Shown here in pieces: positions 27,326 to 36,463 of a stretch of DNA of 64,000 nucleotides. The notes beneath the pieces were generated by a model. That model saw only the letters and a program-made list of their open reading frames with translations. It was not told the origin of the DNA and ran no database searches. How positions within the stretch are numbered: position 1 is the stretch's first letter; each line of letters opens with the position of its first letter. The stretch is from NCBI GenBank assembly GCA_963738325.1, contig CAVTWD010000017.1, forward strand, positions 558,001-622,000. Direction: 5' to 3'. The translations under genes were made by a program, and so were the position numbers. Origin of the DNA: CAVTWD01 sp963738325. Its GTDB lineage: Bacteria > Actinomycetota > Acidimicrobiia > Acidimicrobiales > Ilumatobacteraceae.

Positions 27326-27772
27326 TCAGGCCTCGGCCTGTTGGGGGCGGACGGCGGTCTCCAACCAGGCGGCCTCGCCCGTGAAGTGCACCCGCACCAT
27401 TGGACTGTGAGCGATGGCGGCCTCCAATGACACCGCGTTGCGGTAGTACTCGGTGTTGGGAGCCGTGAGCACGCGTCGGCGTTCGGCTAGGTCGTTGACC
27501 CGTACCGCTGTGGCTGGCAAGTCGACGTGCACTGAGGTCTTGAGCCGGACGACGAGCTCGGGGGTTGTCACCAGGTTGGCCAGCCAGTCTCTGGGCTTGC
27601 GTTCGACCCCGGGCTGGCTGGCGTTCGGCGTGCCACAGATGTAGGTCTCCCCGTCCACCACCGTTGTCCAGATCTCGGTGGTGCGCGCGGTATTCGAGCG
27701 GCGGCCGGTCGTGACGATGTCGACGGTGCGCTCGTCGAGGAGGCTTCGGACAATGGCGTCCCGGTCGTCCAC
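27326..27772 (-). CDS. DUF385-type nitroreductase/F420-dependent family protein
   Basis: A protein of about 148 residues when started at GTG 27772 (a GTG at 27922 is open but would overlap the divergent gene). It shows RSLLDERTVDIVTTGRRSN, TVVDGETYICGTPNASQPG and KPRDWLANLVTTPELVVRL, which fit the split-barrel deazaflavin/FMN-binding group. Such proteins reduce or bind small molecules with F420H2. Substrate unknown. It lies about 150 bp right of the RIT palindrome and is divergent from the hydratase remnant. Confidence 0.65.
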   Translation of the reverse strand: MDDRDAIVRSLLDERTVDIVTTGRRSNTARTTEIWTTVVDGETYICGTPNASQPGVERKPRDWLANLVTTPELVVRLKTSVHVDLPATAVRVNDLAERRRVLTAPNTEYYRNAVSLEAAIAHSPMVRVHFTGEAAWLETAVRPQQAEA

Positions 27773-27923
27773 AGCCGCTGACGGTACCCCGCGCCGAGAC
27801 CCGACGATTGCCGGTCGCCGCCGCTGGCTCGGCCCGCAGCGATTGCGCGACCTGATGCGAATCTTCTGCGGAGCGGTGAAACAGCGGTCTGTTTCGTCAT
27901 CGCCGTCTGGCAGGCTGTTCACC

Positions 27924-28715
27924 GTGAACGACGAGGCGGTCGGCGATGCTGCGACGGAGTTGCTCGACCGCGCGGGCGAGCCGTCGAGTGGTGCCCGACT
28001 TGCCGCTGGGTTTGCGGCCTCAGACGCTGACCGACGCGTACGCGATCCAGCACCGTGTTTTCGCTGCCCTTGGAGCGCAGACTGGTGGCCGGTGCATCGG
28101 TTTCAAGGTCGCTTGCACCAATGAGATCGCGCAGGCTGCCCTGCAGATCGATCGACCGGTGTTCGGCCGGCTGATGTCGCAGAGCACCTCGCCGAGCGGC
28201 ACGACCTTGACGGCCGACCGGTTCACACATCGCGTCATCGAGGCCGAGTTCGCCTTCCGCGTCGGCGTTGATGTCGAACCAGTCGAAGGCGGCCACACGC
28301 AAACCACGATCGCAGACCGCATCGACGCGCTGATACCGGGCATCGAGATCGTCGACTACCGGTTCGAGTCATGGGCGGTCGGCGCGTGCGCATCGCCGCC
28401 GACAACGCGATCCACGGTCGGTGGGTGCGGGGCGAGCCGGTCACGGACTGGCGCGACCACGACCTCGCGACGTCGGCGGTGTCGGTCACCCGCGACGGCG
28501 AGCTCGTCACGACCGGCTCGGGTGCGGCGGTGCTCGGTCATCCGCTCAACGTGATGGCTTGGCCGTCCGATGAGTTACCCCGGTTCGGCCTACGGCTGCG
28601 TGCCGGCGACGTCGTCACGACGGGCGTCGCGACCGATGTATTCGAGGCCGGCGCGGGTGACTCGTGCGTGGCCGACTTCGGACCCTTCGGCAGGGTCACG
28701 GTGGCGTTCACATGA
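27924..28715 (+). pseudogene. 2-keto-4-pentenoate hydratase-type protein, two frameshifts
   Basis: From GTG 27924: NDEAVGDAATELLDRA, then a shift about 27983 into PDLPLGLRPQTLTDAYAIQH, GGRCIGFKVACTNEIAQAAL, EAEFAFRVGVDVEP and PGIEIVDYRFESWAV. A second shift about 28384 leads into IAADNAIHGRWVRG and GDVVTTGVATDVFEAGAGD, to the stop at 28715. This is the fumarylacetoacetate-hydrolase-like fold of hydratases in aromatic meta-cleavage pathways, with the E-x-E metal ligands visible. In the current sequence no full product can be made. Confidence 0.72.
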
Positions 28716-29097
28716 CGACAGACGTGGCCGCCACCCCGGTCCAGTCGCGGCCGAACAGCTCACTGCGCCTCGACTCGACAACGCGTACACAATCGGCCCG
28801 AACGTCGTGCGCGACGATCCCGGACGCACACGAGACTCATGGGTATCCCGGAACGCCGGCGCCAGGATGTTGGCGGGCCTCCCCATAACCCCGGCCTTCC
28901 GGTCCAATCCGAGCACTTCCGGCGAAGTGCGCTGGCGATCTGCACAGGACCTACGCACGGCATCCCGTCTTTAGGTCAGGTTCGCAGCCCGGCTGCGCCA
29001 CGACGACGGGTAGGGGCGCACGCTCAAACCATCCGCGAGTGCACTAACTCGCCCGCGAACCCTGCCGTCGCGAATGCCGACCCAACGTTGTTTGTAC
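28716..29097. other. No recognised gene
   Basis: A short open frame begins at an ATG overlapping the hydratase stop (ATGA), but the protein (AEQLTAPRLDNAYTIGPNVV) falls apart after about 25 residues and is read in changing frames. It may be the remains of a following gene in the same operon. Nothing else was seen. Confidence 0.3.
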
Positions 29098-29598
29098 TCA
29101 GGCGGCTTGGCCGAGGTGCGCGATGGCCTCGGCGACTGTGGACACCCAGCGATGGACGTGGGTCGGGTCGCGCCAGTCACCTGAGTGGTTCTTGGCCATG
29201 GCACCGGCCGGGAAGCCTTTAGCGTCGGCTTCGAGACGGCCACCGAATGTGACCTGACCGCGGGCGCCGATCTTCGCCATCACGGACGCCACGTGTTTGA
29301 CGGGTGGGATGTCCCCGGCGACAGCCGACTCGTCGAGTGGACCGCTTGCCACCAGCCAAACCGGCCGGTCCTGTAACGCCTTGGCGTGCCGGCGGGCGAA
29401 GCGGCGAGCGTCGCGGTGCCAGCGGTTGGCATACAGCGCGCCGGCAATCACGACGACGTCGAAACCGTCCAGGCGCCGCACCTTGCGGGCTGGCTGCACC
29501 GAGGTCAGCAGCCCGAGCGTGTTGAACTCGTCGCCGATCATCCCGGCCAGCCCGGCCGTGCCGCCCCGCTTGGATCCGTATGCGATGAGTACTCGCAT
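29098..29598 (-). CDS. Flavodoxin-domain protein
   Basis: A 166-residue protein from ATG 29598 with a strong GAAGGAGG site. It starts MRVLIAYGSKRGGTAGLAGM, the FMN phosphate-binding loop of flavodoxins, followed by FDVVVIAGALYANRWHRDAR and RPVWLVASGPLDESAVAGD, as in HemG-like or electron-transfer flavodoxins. It is cytoplasmic. A role in porphyrin oxidation or stress redox is possible, but no haem genes are adjacent. It lies just downstream of the island integrase, in the same direction. Confidence 0.82.
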   Translation of the reverse strand: MRVLIAYGSKRGGTAGLAGMIGDEFNTLGLLTSVQPARKVRRLDGFDVVVIAGALYANRWHRDARRFARRHAKALQDRPVWLVASGPLDESAVAGDIPPVKHVASVMAKIGARGQVTFGGRLEADAKGFPAGAMAKNHSGDWRDPTHVHRWVSTVAEAIAHLGQAA

Positions 29599-29849
29599 GG
29601 ATCCTCCTTCCCGTACTGTGACCATCGGACCACAATCAGGAAAATCGCCTCCAGAGGCAAAGGTCCCAACCGGACGTCCGGACCGAGGGGCTGACGACGC
29701 GTCCCGTCGCGCTGGCCGCCGTAACCCCGCGATAACGATCGATCGGGTCGGATGACGCACACGTCGCGGCTGTAGCCGGGCCGCGCCAGACGGCTCTGCG
29801 TGTAGCACGGTCGAGGCCAGCGTGTCCCAGAACACGCGACCGAGGCGGC

Positions 29850-30990
29850 TCAAGTCGCGTGGCCGAAGTGCCGGTCGATGACGCTCGAAATCGCGAGCAG
29901 GACAGAGCATGGGCGTGGCGCCTGCACGGACCGCGCCCCGTCCACGGCTACGGGACGAGCCCTCGGCCGCCGGTTTCCGCGGGAGGACCGGCAGCTCGGT
30001 GGGGGGGATGGGGTGAGAACCTCGGCCAAGAGGTTGACGGCGGCCCGGTCGCCGCCAGGCATGGCGTGGGCGTAGATGTTGACGGTGGTGGAGGTGCGGG
30101 CGTGGCAGAGCCGCTGGGAGACCACCGGCACCGGTACGCCGGCGGCGAGCATGGTGGTGGCCATGAAGTGCCGAAGGTCGTGCAGCCGGAACGCGGCCAG
30201 GCCGGCGCGGCGGCGGTAGGCAATGAAGCGCTTGGTCACCCAGTTGGGCCGCCACGGATGACGCCCGGCGTCGCTGCTGAACACGAACCCGTCGACCACG
30301 CCATCGGTCCGGGTGGCCGCCCGGTGGAGGTGGGCGAGCAGCAGCTCGACGCTCGTCGGATCGAGCGCCACGCGGTAGGTGCGCCGGTTCTTCGTCGGCC
30401 CCAGCACCGGCCCGGTGGGGCCGTCGACCAGAGCCCGGCAGAAGCCGATGGCGGCGTGGTGGAAGTCGACATCGGACCAGCGCAGGGCCAGGAGCTGGCT
30501 GCGTCGGGCGCCGGTCATCACGGCCAGATGCAAGTAGGTGAAGAAGTCGATGTCGTCGGCTCGGACGGCGTCGAGGAGGCGGCGGATCTGCTCGACCGAC
30601 GGGGGACGGATGTCGGGCGGTTCGACCCGCGGTGGCGAGGCCAGGGCGGCGGGGTTCAGCCAGATCCACTCCCAGCGCACGGCTTGGCTCAGCGCCCGAT
30701 GCAACACGACGTGGACCCGGTGCACGGTGGCGGGGCTCAGCGGCCGGTCGTCGCGACCGCCGCGGCGCAGCAGGTGCGCGTAGACGTCGTCGATGTCGGC
30801 CGCGGTCAGCTTGGCCACCGGTACGTGCCCGAGGTGCGGGAGGAGATGGCAGCGCATCAGGCTGCGGGTCTCGCGCACCGTCGACGCCGACCAGGCCGGC
30901 GCCGCCACGGTCATCCACCGTTCCAGCAGCTCGCCGACTGTTCCCGCCCGCAGACGGGCGCAGGCGGTGGTCTCCGCGAGGTCGGCTAGT
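29850..30990 (-). pseudogene. Island integrase A, C-terminal part (split by IS)
   Basis: The core-binding end (LRAGTVGELLERWMTVA) and the entire catalytic domain of a phage-type tyrosine integrase are here: MTGARRSQLLALRWSDVDF (Arg), RLHDLRHFMATTMLAAG (His, Arg), RLCHARTSTTVNIYAHAMP (His, Tyr). It is a close homologue of the integrase at 52456-53619. The N-terminal 43 residues lie at 33000-33127, separated by an IS1634-like insertion. The C-terminus also differs from its homologue: the last 50 residues continue in another frame. Confidence 0.8.
30985..30990. repeat. Target-site duplication of the IS (GCTAGT), left
   Basis: GCTAGT occurs at 30985-30990 and again at 33000-33005, immediately outside the two inverted-repeat ends of the IS. 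In the uninterrupted homologue at about 53495 the equivalent hexamer is single (GCCAGT). Confidence 0.8.
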
Positions 30991-32999
30991 CCCGTATTCC
31001 GCATTGTTTTGAGGTCAGGGTTGTCCCGGTGACGGCAGGATGGAGGTGATGTTGAGGGCGTTGAGGATGGCGTGTTGGGCTGGTGTGAGGGGGTCGGGGA
31101 TTTCTTGGAGTCCGTGGGTGGTGCGGGCGAGTTGGTAGCCGAGGCCGGTGAAGGTTCGGAAGATGTTCTGGCCGGTGGGTCGGGCGGCGCGGCCTTCGGG
31201 GAGTAGCCCGGGGATGGTGCGGGCAGGGGCGATGGCGTTGCGCAGTTCGGTTTCGATGAGCCCATAGACGAGGAGCGCGATCGAGCAAACCGCGACGAGA
31301 GCGGCGGCGCGGCGGTTCGATTTCAGGAACACGGGTCGCACGGCCAGGGGGCCTTTGAGGAAGTGGTGCGCTCGTTCTGATAGCGCCTGGTCTTTGTAGA
31401 GGGCGAGGAGCCGGTCGGCCGAGCACTGCGCCGGGCCCATATTGGTGACGAGGGCGTAGAGGCCGTCGCGGCGTTCGGTGTCGGCTATGGCGTCGGCGTC
31501 ACGCCACCAGGACAGGGAGAGGTTCCCGTCGTCGTCGCATCGCAGTTCGGTGCGCAGCCAGTTGCCGACGCGACCTTTCGATACTGCTTTGGCCACGCGG
31601 CGCTCGAGCTTCTCGGGATCTTGGCGTGGCCGAGCGGTGAGCCCGCGGGCAATGGTGGCCACAGCGTCCTCGGCGCGAGCGAGCAACTTGGCCCGGCTGG
31701 CTCGGGCCGCACCGGCTTCCTCGCTGCCGTACACGTACAGGACACGGAACGTACGGGGGACCTTGTCCGGTCCGGTCATGGCGATGGTGGCCTCCGCACC
31801 GCGGAAGATGGGTCGCGAACGCGGGTGGCAGCCGCCGAGAGCGGGCCGAGCAGTAGCGCAGCGGCCGCCACGCCGTGTCGTGGAGGGCAAGGGCATCGGG
31901 TTCGTAGTCGAAGCTGCGGGGCAGCCGGGACACGAACCGGATGCCGGCCGCGTCAGCGGCGGCCAGGTTCGGTTTGGTGACCAGCGCCGAGTCGGCCACC
32001 AGCAGCAGACGGCACGGCGCGGCCAGGGCGCGCAGGGTCTCGAGCAGTTCGTGCGTCTGGGCGCCTTCGTGACGAGCGCCGTCGGTGACCCGCCCAAACA
32101 GCGCGAGACCCGTCGCGGTGGTGGCGTGGGCGACCTTGAACTGGCGGCGATGGGCCTGACGATCAGAGGAATGGCCGAAGCCGATGCGAGGCGCGGCGCC
32201 GTGTTGGTCGGCGTAGGCGCCGCAGAACGCCACCGACGTGAAGTCCCAATGCAGCCGGGCGGCATCGACGCCGAACCCGCCGATGGCGGCCAGCGCCACC
32301 GCGGAGGCGACCTCATCGAGGCGGCCAGCCAACACGTCGAGCGCTCGGCCGAGCCGGTCGTCGTTCAACAGGCCGGCGGGGGTGCCCAGCCACTCGTTGG
32401 TGGCGTAGGCCGCGGCCCAATCGGCCACGTCATACAGCGGGCGAGGCGCGGTGAGCCGATTGGCGACCAACGCGGCGATCACCTCGCCGTGAGTGAGCTG
32501 GGACCGGCCCCGCATCGGGCAGGCCCGATCCACGATGCCGGCCACGTCCAGGCGCGCCAGCACCGGAGCCACCAGCGGCAACGCGCCGACCAGGTAGCGA
32601 CCCGGAGCCGGGTCCAGGCGGGTGAACGCGGCGGCCAGGTTGTCCAGCGCGCCGGAGTCCTTCAGCCGGTCGCGGCGGCCCAGGTTTGCCACAACACGGT
32701 GACGGACCTTGCCGACCTCGTCGCGGTAGCCCTCCACGATGTGCACGTACTCGTAGACCCGGCCGCCCCGACGAACCTTCTGAACCCGTACATACATTTC
32801 CCCAACACCCTACGACACATCCCTCCTCAACCGGCGGATCCCACCATCTGTGGCCTGGAGTCTTTCCCCAACAGCCGACGGCTGCCACGAACACAACGAC
32901 TCGCCGCCACAAACGACTCACCCAGCACAAACACGCCCGGCAGAACCCATCGAGCCGCCGCTACTCCTTGACCCTCACCCCAACGGTGCGGAATACGGG
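30991..32999 (-). mobile_element. IS1634-like insertion sequence in integrase A
   Basis: A 2,009-bp element with perfect 13-bp inverted ends CCCGTATTCCGCA (30991-31003) and its complement (32987-32999), a 6-bp target duplication and one transposase gene. Removing it joins ATAALA to DLAETTA, restoring the frame found in the homologous integrase at 53.5 kb. Confidence 0.85.
31015..32797 (-). pseudogene. IS1634/IS4-type DDE transposase, frameshifted
   Basis: From ATG 32797: YVRVQKVRRGGRVYEYVHIV, then GKVRHRVVANLGRRDRLKD, typical of the IS1634/IS1549 group. The catalytic region shows WDFTSVAFCGAY and LLLVADSALVTKPNLAAADA. About 31830 the frame shifts and continues with ATIAMTGPDKVPRTFRVLYV, AIADTERRDGLYALVTNM, YKDQALSERAHHFLKGPLAV (the C-terminal Y-x2-R-x-E-like motif), to the stop at 31015. 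With one indel the enzyme is probably inactive, though a frame slip cannot be excluded. Confidence 0.78.
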
Positions 33000-33127
33000 G
33001 CTAGTGCGGCCGTCGCGGCCCGTCGGGTGCCGTGCACCGTTCTCGTCGCGTACCGGCGTTGCCTGGTATCCGGATCGACGCCGAGATAGACCCGCAGCTC
33101 CCAGGAACCTCGCCCTCGTTGACGCAT
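33000..33127 (-). pseudogene. Island integrase A, N-terminal part
   Basis: MRQRGRGSWELRVYLGVDP, then RRYATRTVHGTRRAATAAL, is almost identical to the start of the integrase at 53619. ATG 33127 is 150 bp left of the att site at 33277. The gene is cut after RAATAALA by the IS that begins at 32999. Together with 29850-30990 it makes one full-length integrase. Confidence 0.8.
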
Positions 33128-33184
33128 CGACCCACCCATTCGCGACCCTCCCGACTTCGCCGACCCGAGGGTCGGGACCGTACG

Positions 33185-33217
33185 TGATGGGCAGATGATG
33201 GGCGCGTGATGGGCAAC
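33185..33217 (+). repeat. Three 11-bp tandem repeats between integrase A and att 2
   Basis: TGATGGGCAGA, TGATGGGCGCG and TGATGGGCAAC follow each other without spacing. Three equivalent units lie at 53679-53711. One-turn spacing and position suggest arm-type integrase or excisionase binding sites. Confidence 0.65.
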
Positions 33218-33276
33218 GCGACCGGCCAACGCTCACGGAGCGACGGCAACGGCCCTGCTCAGGGCAGCACTCGCTT

Positions 33277-33322
33277 GGAGCGGACGACGGGATTCGAACC
33301 CGCGACCCTCACCTTGGCAAGG
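33277..33322 (-). other. att site 2: 3' half of tRNA-Gly(GCC)
   Basis: Identical over 46 bp to the site at 9217 and the same 3' tRNA-Gly segment. The tRNA 5' half is missing to the right, where the sequence runs instead into a 150-bp stretch shared with the right flank of att 3. It marks the boundary between the two integrated elements. Confidence 0.82.
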
Positions 33323-33433
33323 TGACTGAGGTGATGCTCGCAACCAGGCCTGACGGGTATTTGCCCTGCTCAGGACCCATCCATCGAACTCCGCTGGCCA
33401 CCGTTGCCCACCCCTCCGTGCCAGTCAGATCAG

Positions 33434-33455
33434 AGTGGCACGAAAGTGGCACGAA
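33434..33455 (+). repeat. Two 11-bp tandem repeats right of att 2
   Basis: AGTGGCACGAA is repeated exactly twice in tandem. A matching pair stands at 53929-53950 at the same distance from att 3. It lies in the left end of element B and is a candidate arm site. Confidence 0.6.
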
Positions 33456-33497
33456 CGTCGCACCTCGTTCCGGCGCCACCAGGCAAGGCCGACCCCG

Positions 33498-33740
33498 TCA
33501 GGCTGACCTGGCGAGCAGCCGAGCCGCGGCGGGATCGTCAGCCGGGACCGCGACGAAGTGCACCTGGCCGCCGTTGTCGACTTGCTCGATGCGTACGACC
33601 GACCAGAACCGTTCGGTTCCAGCGACAAGGACGGCTCCGGGCACCACAGCGGCGGGATCGGCGGCGTCGCGGAGCAAACTCCACCAGCGGCCCTCGTCGT
33701 CTTCAGCGTTGAGATCGGCTCGCAGATCGATCGTCGGCAT
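33498..33740 (-). CDS. Small unknown protein (80 aa), second of a pair
   Basis: An 80-residue protein from ATG 33740: MPTIDLRADLNAEDDEGRWW, then DAADPAAVVPGAVLVAGTER and FWSVVRIEQVDNGGQVHFVA. It has no membrane segment and looks like a compact alpha/beta fold. The start is 3 bases after the stop of the 109-residue gene upstream, so the two are one operon. The family is not recognised. Its place at the left end of element B suggests an island-linked function such as a small two-gene toxin or maintenance module, which is inference only. Confidence 0.55.
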   Translation of the reverse strand: MPTIDLRADLNAEDDEGRWWSLLRDAADPAAVVPGAVLVAGTERFWSVVRIEQVDNGGQVHFVAVPADDPAAARLLARSA

Positions 33741-33743
33741 CGC

Positions 33744-34073
33744 TCAGCCTCCGGTCCCGGTGTGCGGGTTGGGCACCACCCGGTGTGCGGTACCCAGCAT
33801 ACGAGCCACCAGCTCACCGAGGTCGGCGTGCACGACGTCGAAGTGTGGCGCCACACCGGTGTCCCGCAAGTCGAGGCCGGCGGCTTGCAGGTCGCCCGCG
33901 GTGAACAGCACAAGCCACCGCACGGCGATGAACCTCGTCGCCGCTAGGTCCGTCCATGGAACCTCGGCCGTCTCGCAATACACCGAGACGCCGTAGAACC
34001 CGTAGACATCGAAGTTCCGCTGGGCCGACTCCGCCAGCGCGTCCGGGTCGAGAAGATCTCCGCGGATGGCCAC
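33744..34073 (-). CDS. Unknown protein (109 aa), first of a pair
   Basis: A 109-residue protein when started at GTG 34073: IRGDLLDPDALAESAQRNFD, VYGFYGVSVYCETAEVPWTD, then RFIAVRWLVLFTAGDLQAAG and FDVVHADLGELVARMLGTAH. It is soluble with an even mix of helices and strands. The upstream frame is open beyond 34073 but reads as non-protein. I do not recognise the family. It is paired with the 80-residue gene only 3 bases downstream. Confidence 0.5.
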   Translation of the reverse strand: MAIRGDLLDPDALAESAQRNFDVYGFYGVSVYCETAEVPWTDLAATRFIAVRWLVLFTAGDLQAAGLDLRDTGVAPHFDVVHADLGELVARMLGTAHRVVPNPHTGTGG

Positions 34074-34522
34074 GGTGCGGCAGGAAGTGGTCGGTCTCCT
34101 CGACGCGCCCTCTGCTTGGCCATGGCCCATCCCGCACTGTGGCTGCCGGCAAGACGATGAGATCCTTGAATGCTGAGTCGGAACCAAGCCCCCGTGCCCA
34201 GTGCGGCGGTCGTCGTGAGGCACAGCCGCGACTTCGACGTCTGCGGCTCGCGCCCTGTCGACTATCTGCGTCGACAACAGCTCTGGCCGCCTGCCGCCCG
34301 CGAGTTCGGGAAACCACGCCGCCGGACTGTTGGCGGCGCAGATCGCCGGAGCAGGGCGCGGTCAGCCCGACGTCGGGCACCCTGCCGGAGAGCGCCGAGC
34401 GAGGCAGATCTGTGCGCGGAGGTCGCGCGTATCCGGCTGCCCACTCCATGGCCGCTGCGTACTTGGCTAGCGGCCCGCGACGGGTCGGTTTGGGTTGAGT
34501 GATCGGGCGCGCGGTCCCGCTT
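34074..34522. other. No recognised gene
   Basis: Only arginine-rich shadow frames were seen on both strands. GAGTGATCGG at 34497-34506 is an inverted copy of a decamer at 35943-35952 and could mark the left end of the IS66-type element. Confidence 0.3.
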
Positions 34523-35950
34523 TCAGGTGAAGAGGGCTGGGATGGCGTCGGGGGTGGGGGCTCGGGCCAGGCGGGCGAGGAAGTCGATGGCGTCGACGCC
34601 TTGCTGGGATGCGGTGCGCAGCACGCTCATCATCCGGCTCTGGGTGGCGGCGCCGCGCCAGGTGCGGTTGCCGCCCCAGACCTTGCGGTTCACGACCGCG
34701 GGGCGGATGGCCTGCTCGGCCCGCCAGTTGGTGGCGTCGACGTCGGGTTGGGCGAGGAAGGTGAACAGCGCCGGCGCCTCGTTGGCGAGATGAGCGACGA
34801 GCTTGCGGTTCTCGTCGTGGGGGTGGGCCTGGTCGGCGAGCAGCTCGACTCGTTCAGCGAGATCGGTGATGACCTCGGCTCGGCCGGTGTCGTCGAGGTC
34901 GCGGGCGGCGAGGCCGTCGAGGAGGATGTCCTTCACCTGGCGGGGGGTGCCCCGGGCCCAGCCGGGCAGGTCACAGAGCAGCTCGTCGCAGCGGCGCAGG
35001 AGGTGCGCGGTGCAGGTCTGGTGGGTGGCGGCCAGGTAGTTGCGGTACGGGGCCAAGCCGTCGCGCACGATCACCCCGTCGTAGTCCTCGTCGACGAGGT
35101 CGCAGGCCTGCTCGAAGCCACGGCCGTCGGCCACGTCATAGGCGGTGGCGTCTTCGGTGGTGGCCACCCACACCCAGGCGCTGTGCCCGCCGACGCGCCA
35201 GCCAGTCTCGTCCATCACGACCATCGGTGCGACGTTGACGCGTCGCACGATCTCGGCGTGCACCGCCACCAGGTCGGTGCCGGTCGTCTGGGCAGCCTGG
35301 CACAGGGCGCCGGGGGTGACGTCGATGCCCAGGCGGCCGGGCAGCCGGGCGCACTTGGCGAAGGACAGGCCCAGCCCGTAGTGCAGCCACGCCGCCCATC
35401 CCTTGGCCACCGGGCCCACCTGGGAGCCGGCCGCCCCCAGCGCGTCCGAGCTCTGCTCGGGATGGCGTCCCTGCACCCGCCGCCCGCACGACCGGCAGCG
35501 GCCCACAGCGACCGTGATACGGGTCACCGTGGGGGCCATCTCGGGCAGATCGACCTGGAACTGCTCGGCGTCACGTTCGTGGTCCACCTGACCGCCGCAG
35601 TGCGGGCAGCACCCGGGCAGCGGCGCGTTCAGCTCGCGGTCGGGATTCGCCGGCGTCATCCGATGCCCGTGCCGGCCGTGAGCATCGCCCCGCTTGCGGC
35701 CCGGCCGTGCCGGCTCGTCGTCGGGCTCGCCCCTGGAGAACGGCGCCGCCTGCCGCTTGCCCGCCCGGTGCGACTCGCCCAGCAGCTTCTCCAGCTCGGC
35801 GATGCGGGCGTCGCGATCCGCGATCGCCGCGTCCCGCTCCGCCAAGGCCGCCTCCAACCGTGCGACCACCGCCTCCAAACGCGCCACCACCCCGGCCAGA
35901 TGGCCCTGGGCGTCGCCACGCCTCGAACGCGAAATGAGCGCTCCGATCAC
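34523..35950 (-). CDS. IS66-family transposase
   Basis: A transposase of about 475 residues. It opens with a coiled-coil (RLEAALAERDAAIADRDARI), then a zinc ribbon (CCPHCGG and CRSCGR), and the IS66 catalytic core: VMDETGWRVGG, VRDGLAPYRNY and NWRAEQAIRPAVVNRKVWGG supply the DDE triad. The GTG at 35950 falls in a decamer (35943-35952) repeated inverted at 34497-34506, which may be the element ends. A TTG at 35971 also reads in frame. No target duplication was seen and no accessory IS66 genes are present. Confidence 0.85.
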   Translation of the reverse strand: MIGALISRSRRGDAQGHLAGVVARLEAVVARLEAALAERDAAIADRDARIAELEKLLGESHRAGKRQAAPFSRGEPDDEPARPGRKRGDAHGRHGHRMTPANPDRELNAPLPGCCPHCGGQVDHERDAEQFQVDLPEMAPTVTRITVAVGRCRSCGRRVQGRHPEQSSDALGAAGSQVGPVAKGWAAWLHYGLGLSFAKCARLPGRLGIDVTPGALCQAAQTTGTDLVAVHAEIVRRVNVAPMVVMDETGWRVGGHSAWVWVATTEDATAYDVADGRGFEQACDLVDEDYDGVIVRDGLAPYRNYLAATHQTCTAHLLRRCDELLCDLPGWARGTPRQVKDILLDGLAARDLDDTGRAEVITDLAERVELLADQAHPHDENRKLVAHLANEAPALFTFLAQPDVDATNWRAEQAIRPAVVNRKVWGGNRTWRGAATQSRMMSVLRTASQQGVDAIDFLARLARAPTPDAIPALFT

Positions 35951-35971
35951 TCGGCCCCGCCCACACAACAA

Positions 35972-36354
35972 CTACCGCATCACGCCGCCAGGCGGGTGGA
36001 CCCCGCTATCCAATGACGCCGCTGCCTGCTCTTGGAGCGGAAATACCTTCACGTCGCCGGGAACCATCCACCCGAACATTCCGACCGCGTGTCGGATCCA
36101 GTCGTGGTTTGTTACTACGGCGATCCGCTTCCATTTCGAGACGTGACCGATGCCGAGCTTCGTGTCCTCCCAACCAGCGGCGACCGAATAGACATCGAAG
36201 TCATCGCCAAGCACGTACACGAACCGAATCTCGTCCCGACTCTTCATCATCTCCGCGACGGCGGGGTCCAGTGTGTTCTCGTAGTCCGCCTTCTCGACTT
36301 GCCGACAGCGCGAAAGGCGAGCACGTTGTCGGGACTCTCGATTCGTTCCAGCAT
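35972..36354 (-). pseudogene. SpoIIAA/STAS-like protein, frameshift
   Basis: From ATG 36354 with AGGAGG upstream: MLERIESPDNVLAFRAVGK, then a base is missing near 36290 and the protein continues in the next frame as VEKADYENTLDPAVAEMM, IRFVYVLGDDFDVYSVAAGW and IAVVTNHDWIRHAVGMFGWM. This is the SpoIIAA-like (DUF3478) fold of about 120 residues. The 3' end runs up to the IS66 gene. Its function in relatives is unclear; some bind lipids or membranes. Confidence 0.6.
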
Positions 36355-36463
36355 GGATCATCCTCCTGTCGTGCGGGGTCCAACAATGTCTCTGCCGCCC
36401 TGCTCGCGCCAGCGCCGATCGGCTGCGGGTTCAGGTGGTCATCACGGCTCGGCGACGAGTGAC

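Noticed and set aside
33277..33322. tRNA-Gly gene
   Set aside because: Only the anticodon loop to acceptor 3' strand is present; D-arm and 5' acceptor strand are missing on the right, at all three sites. Kept as attachment sites.
34497..35952. Exact ends for the IS66-type element
   Set aside because: Only a 10-bp inverted match with no target duplication was found, so ends were not called as a mobile element.
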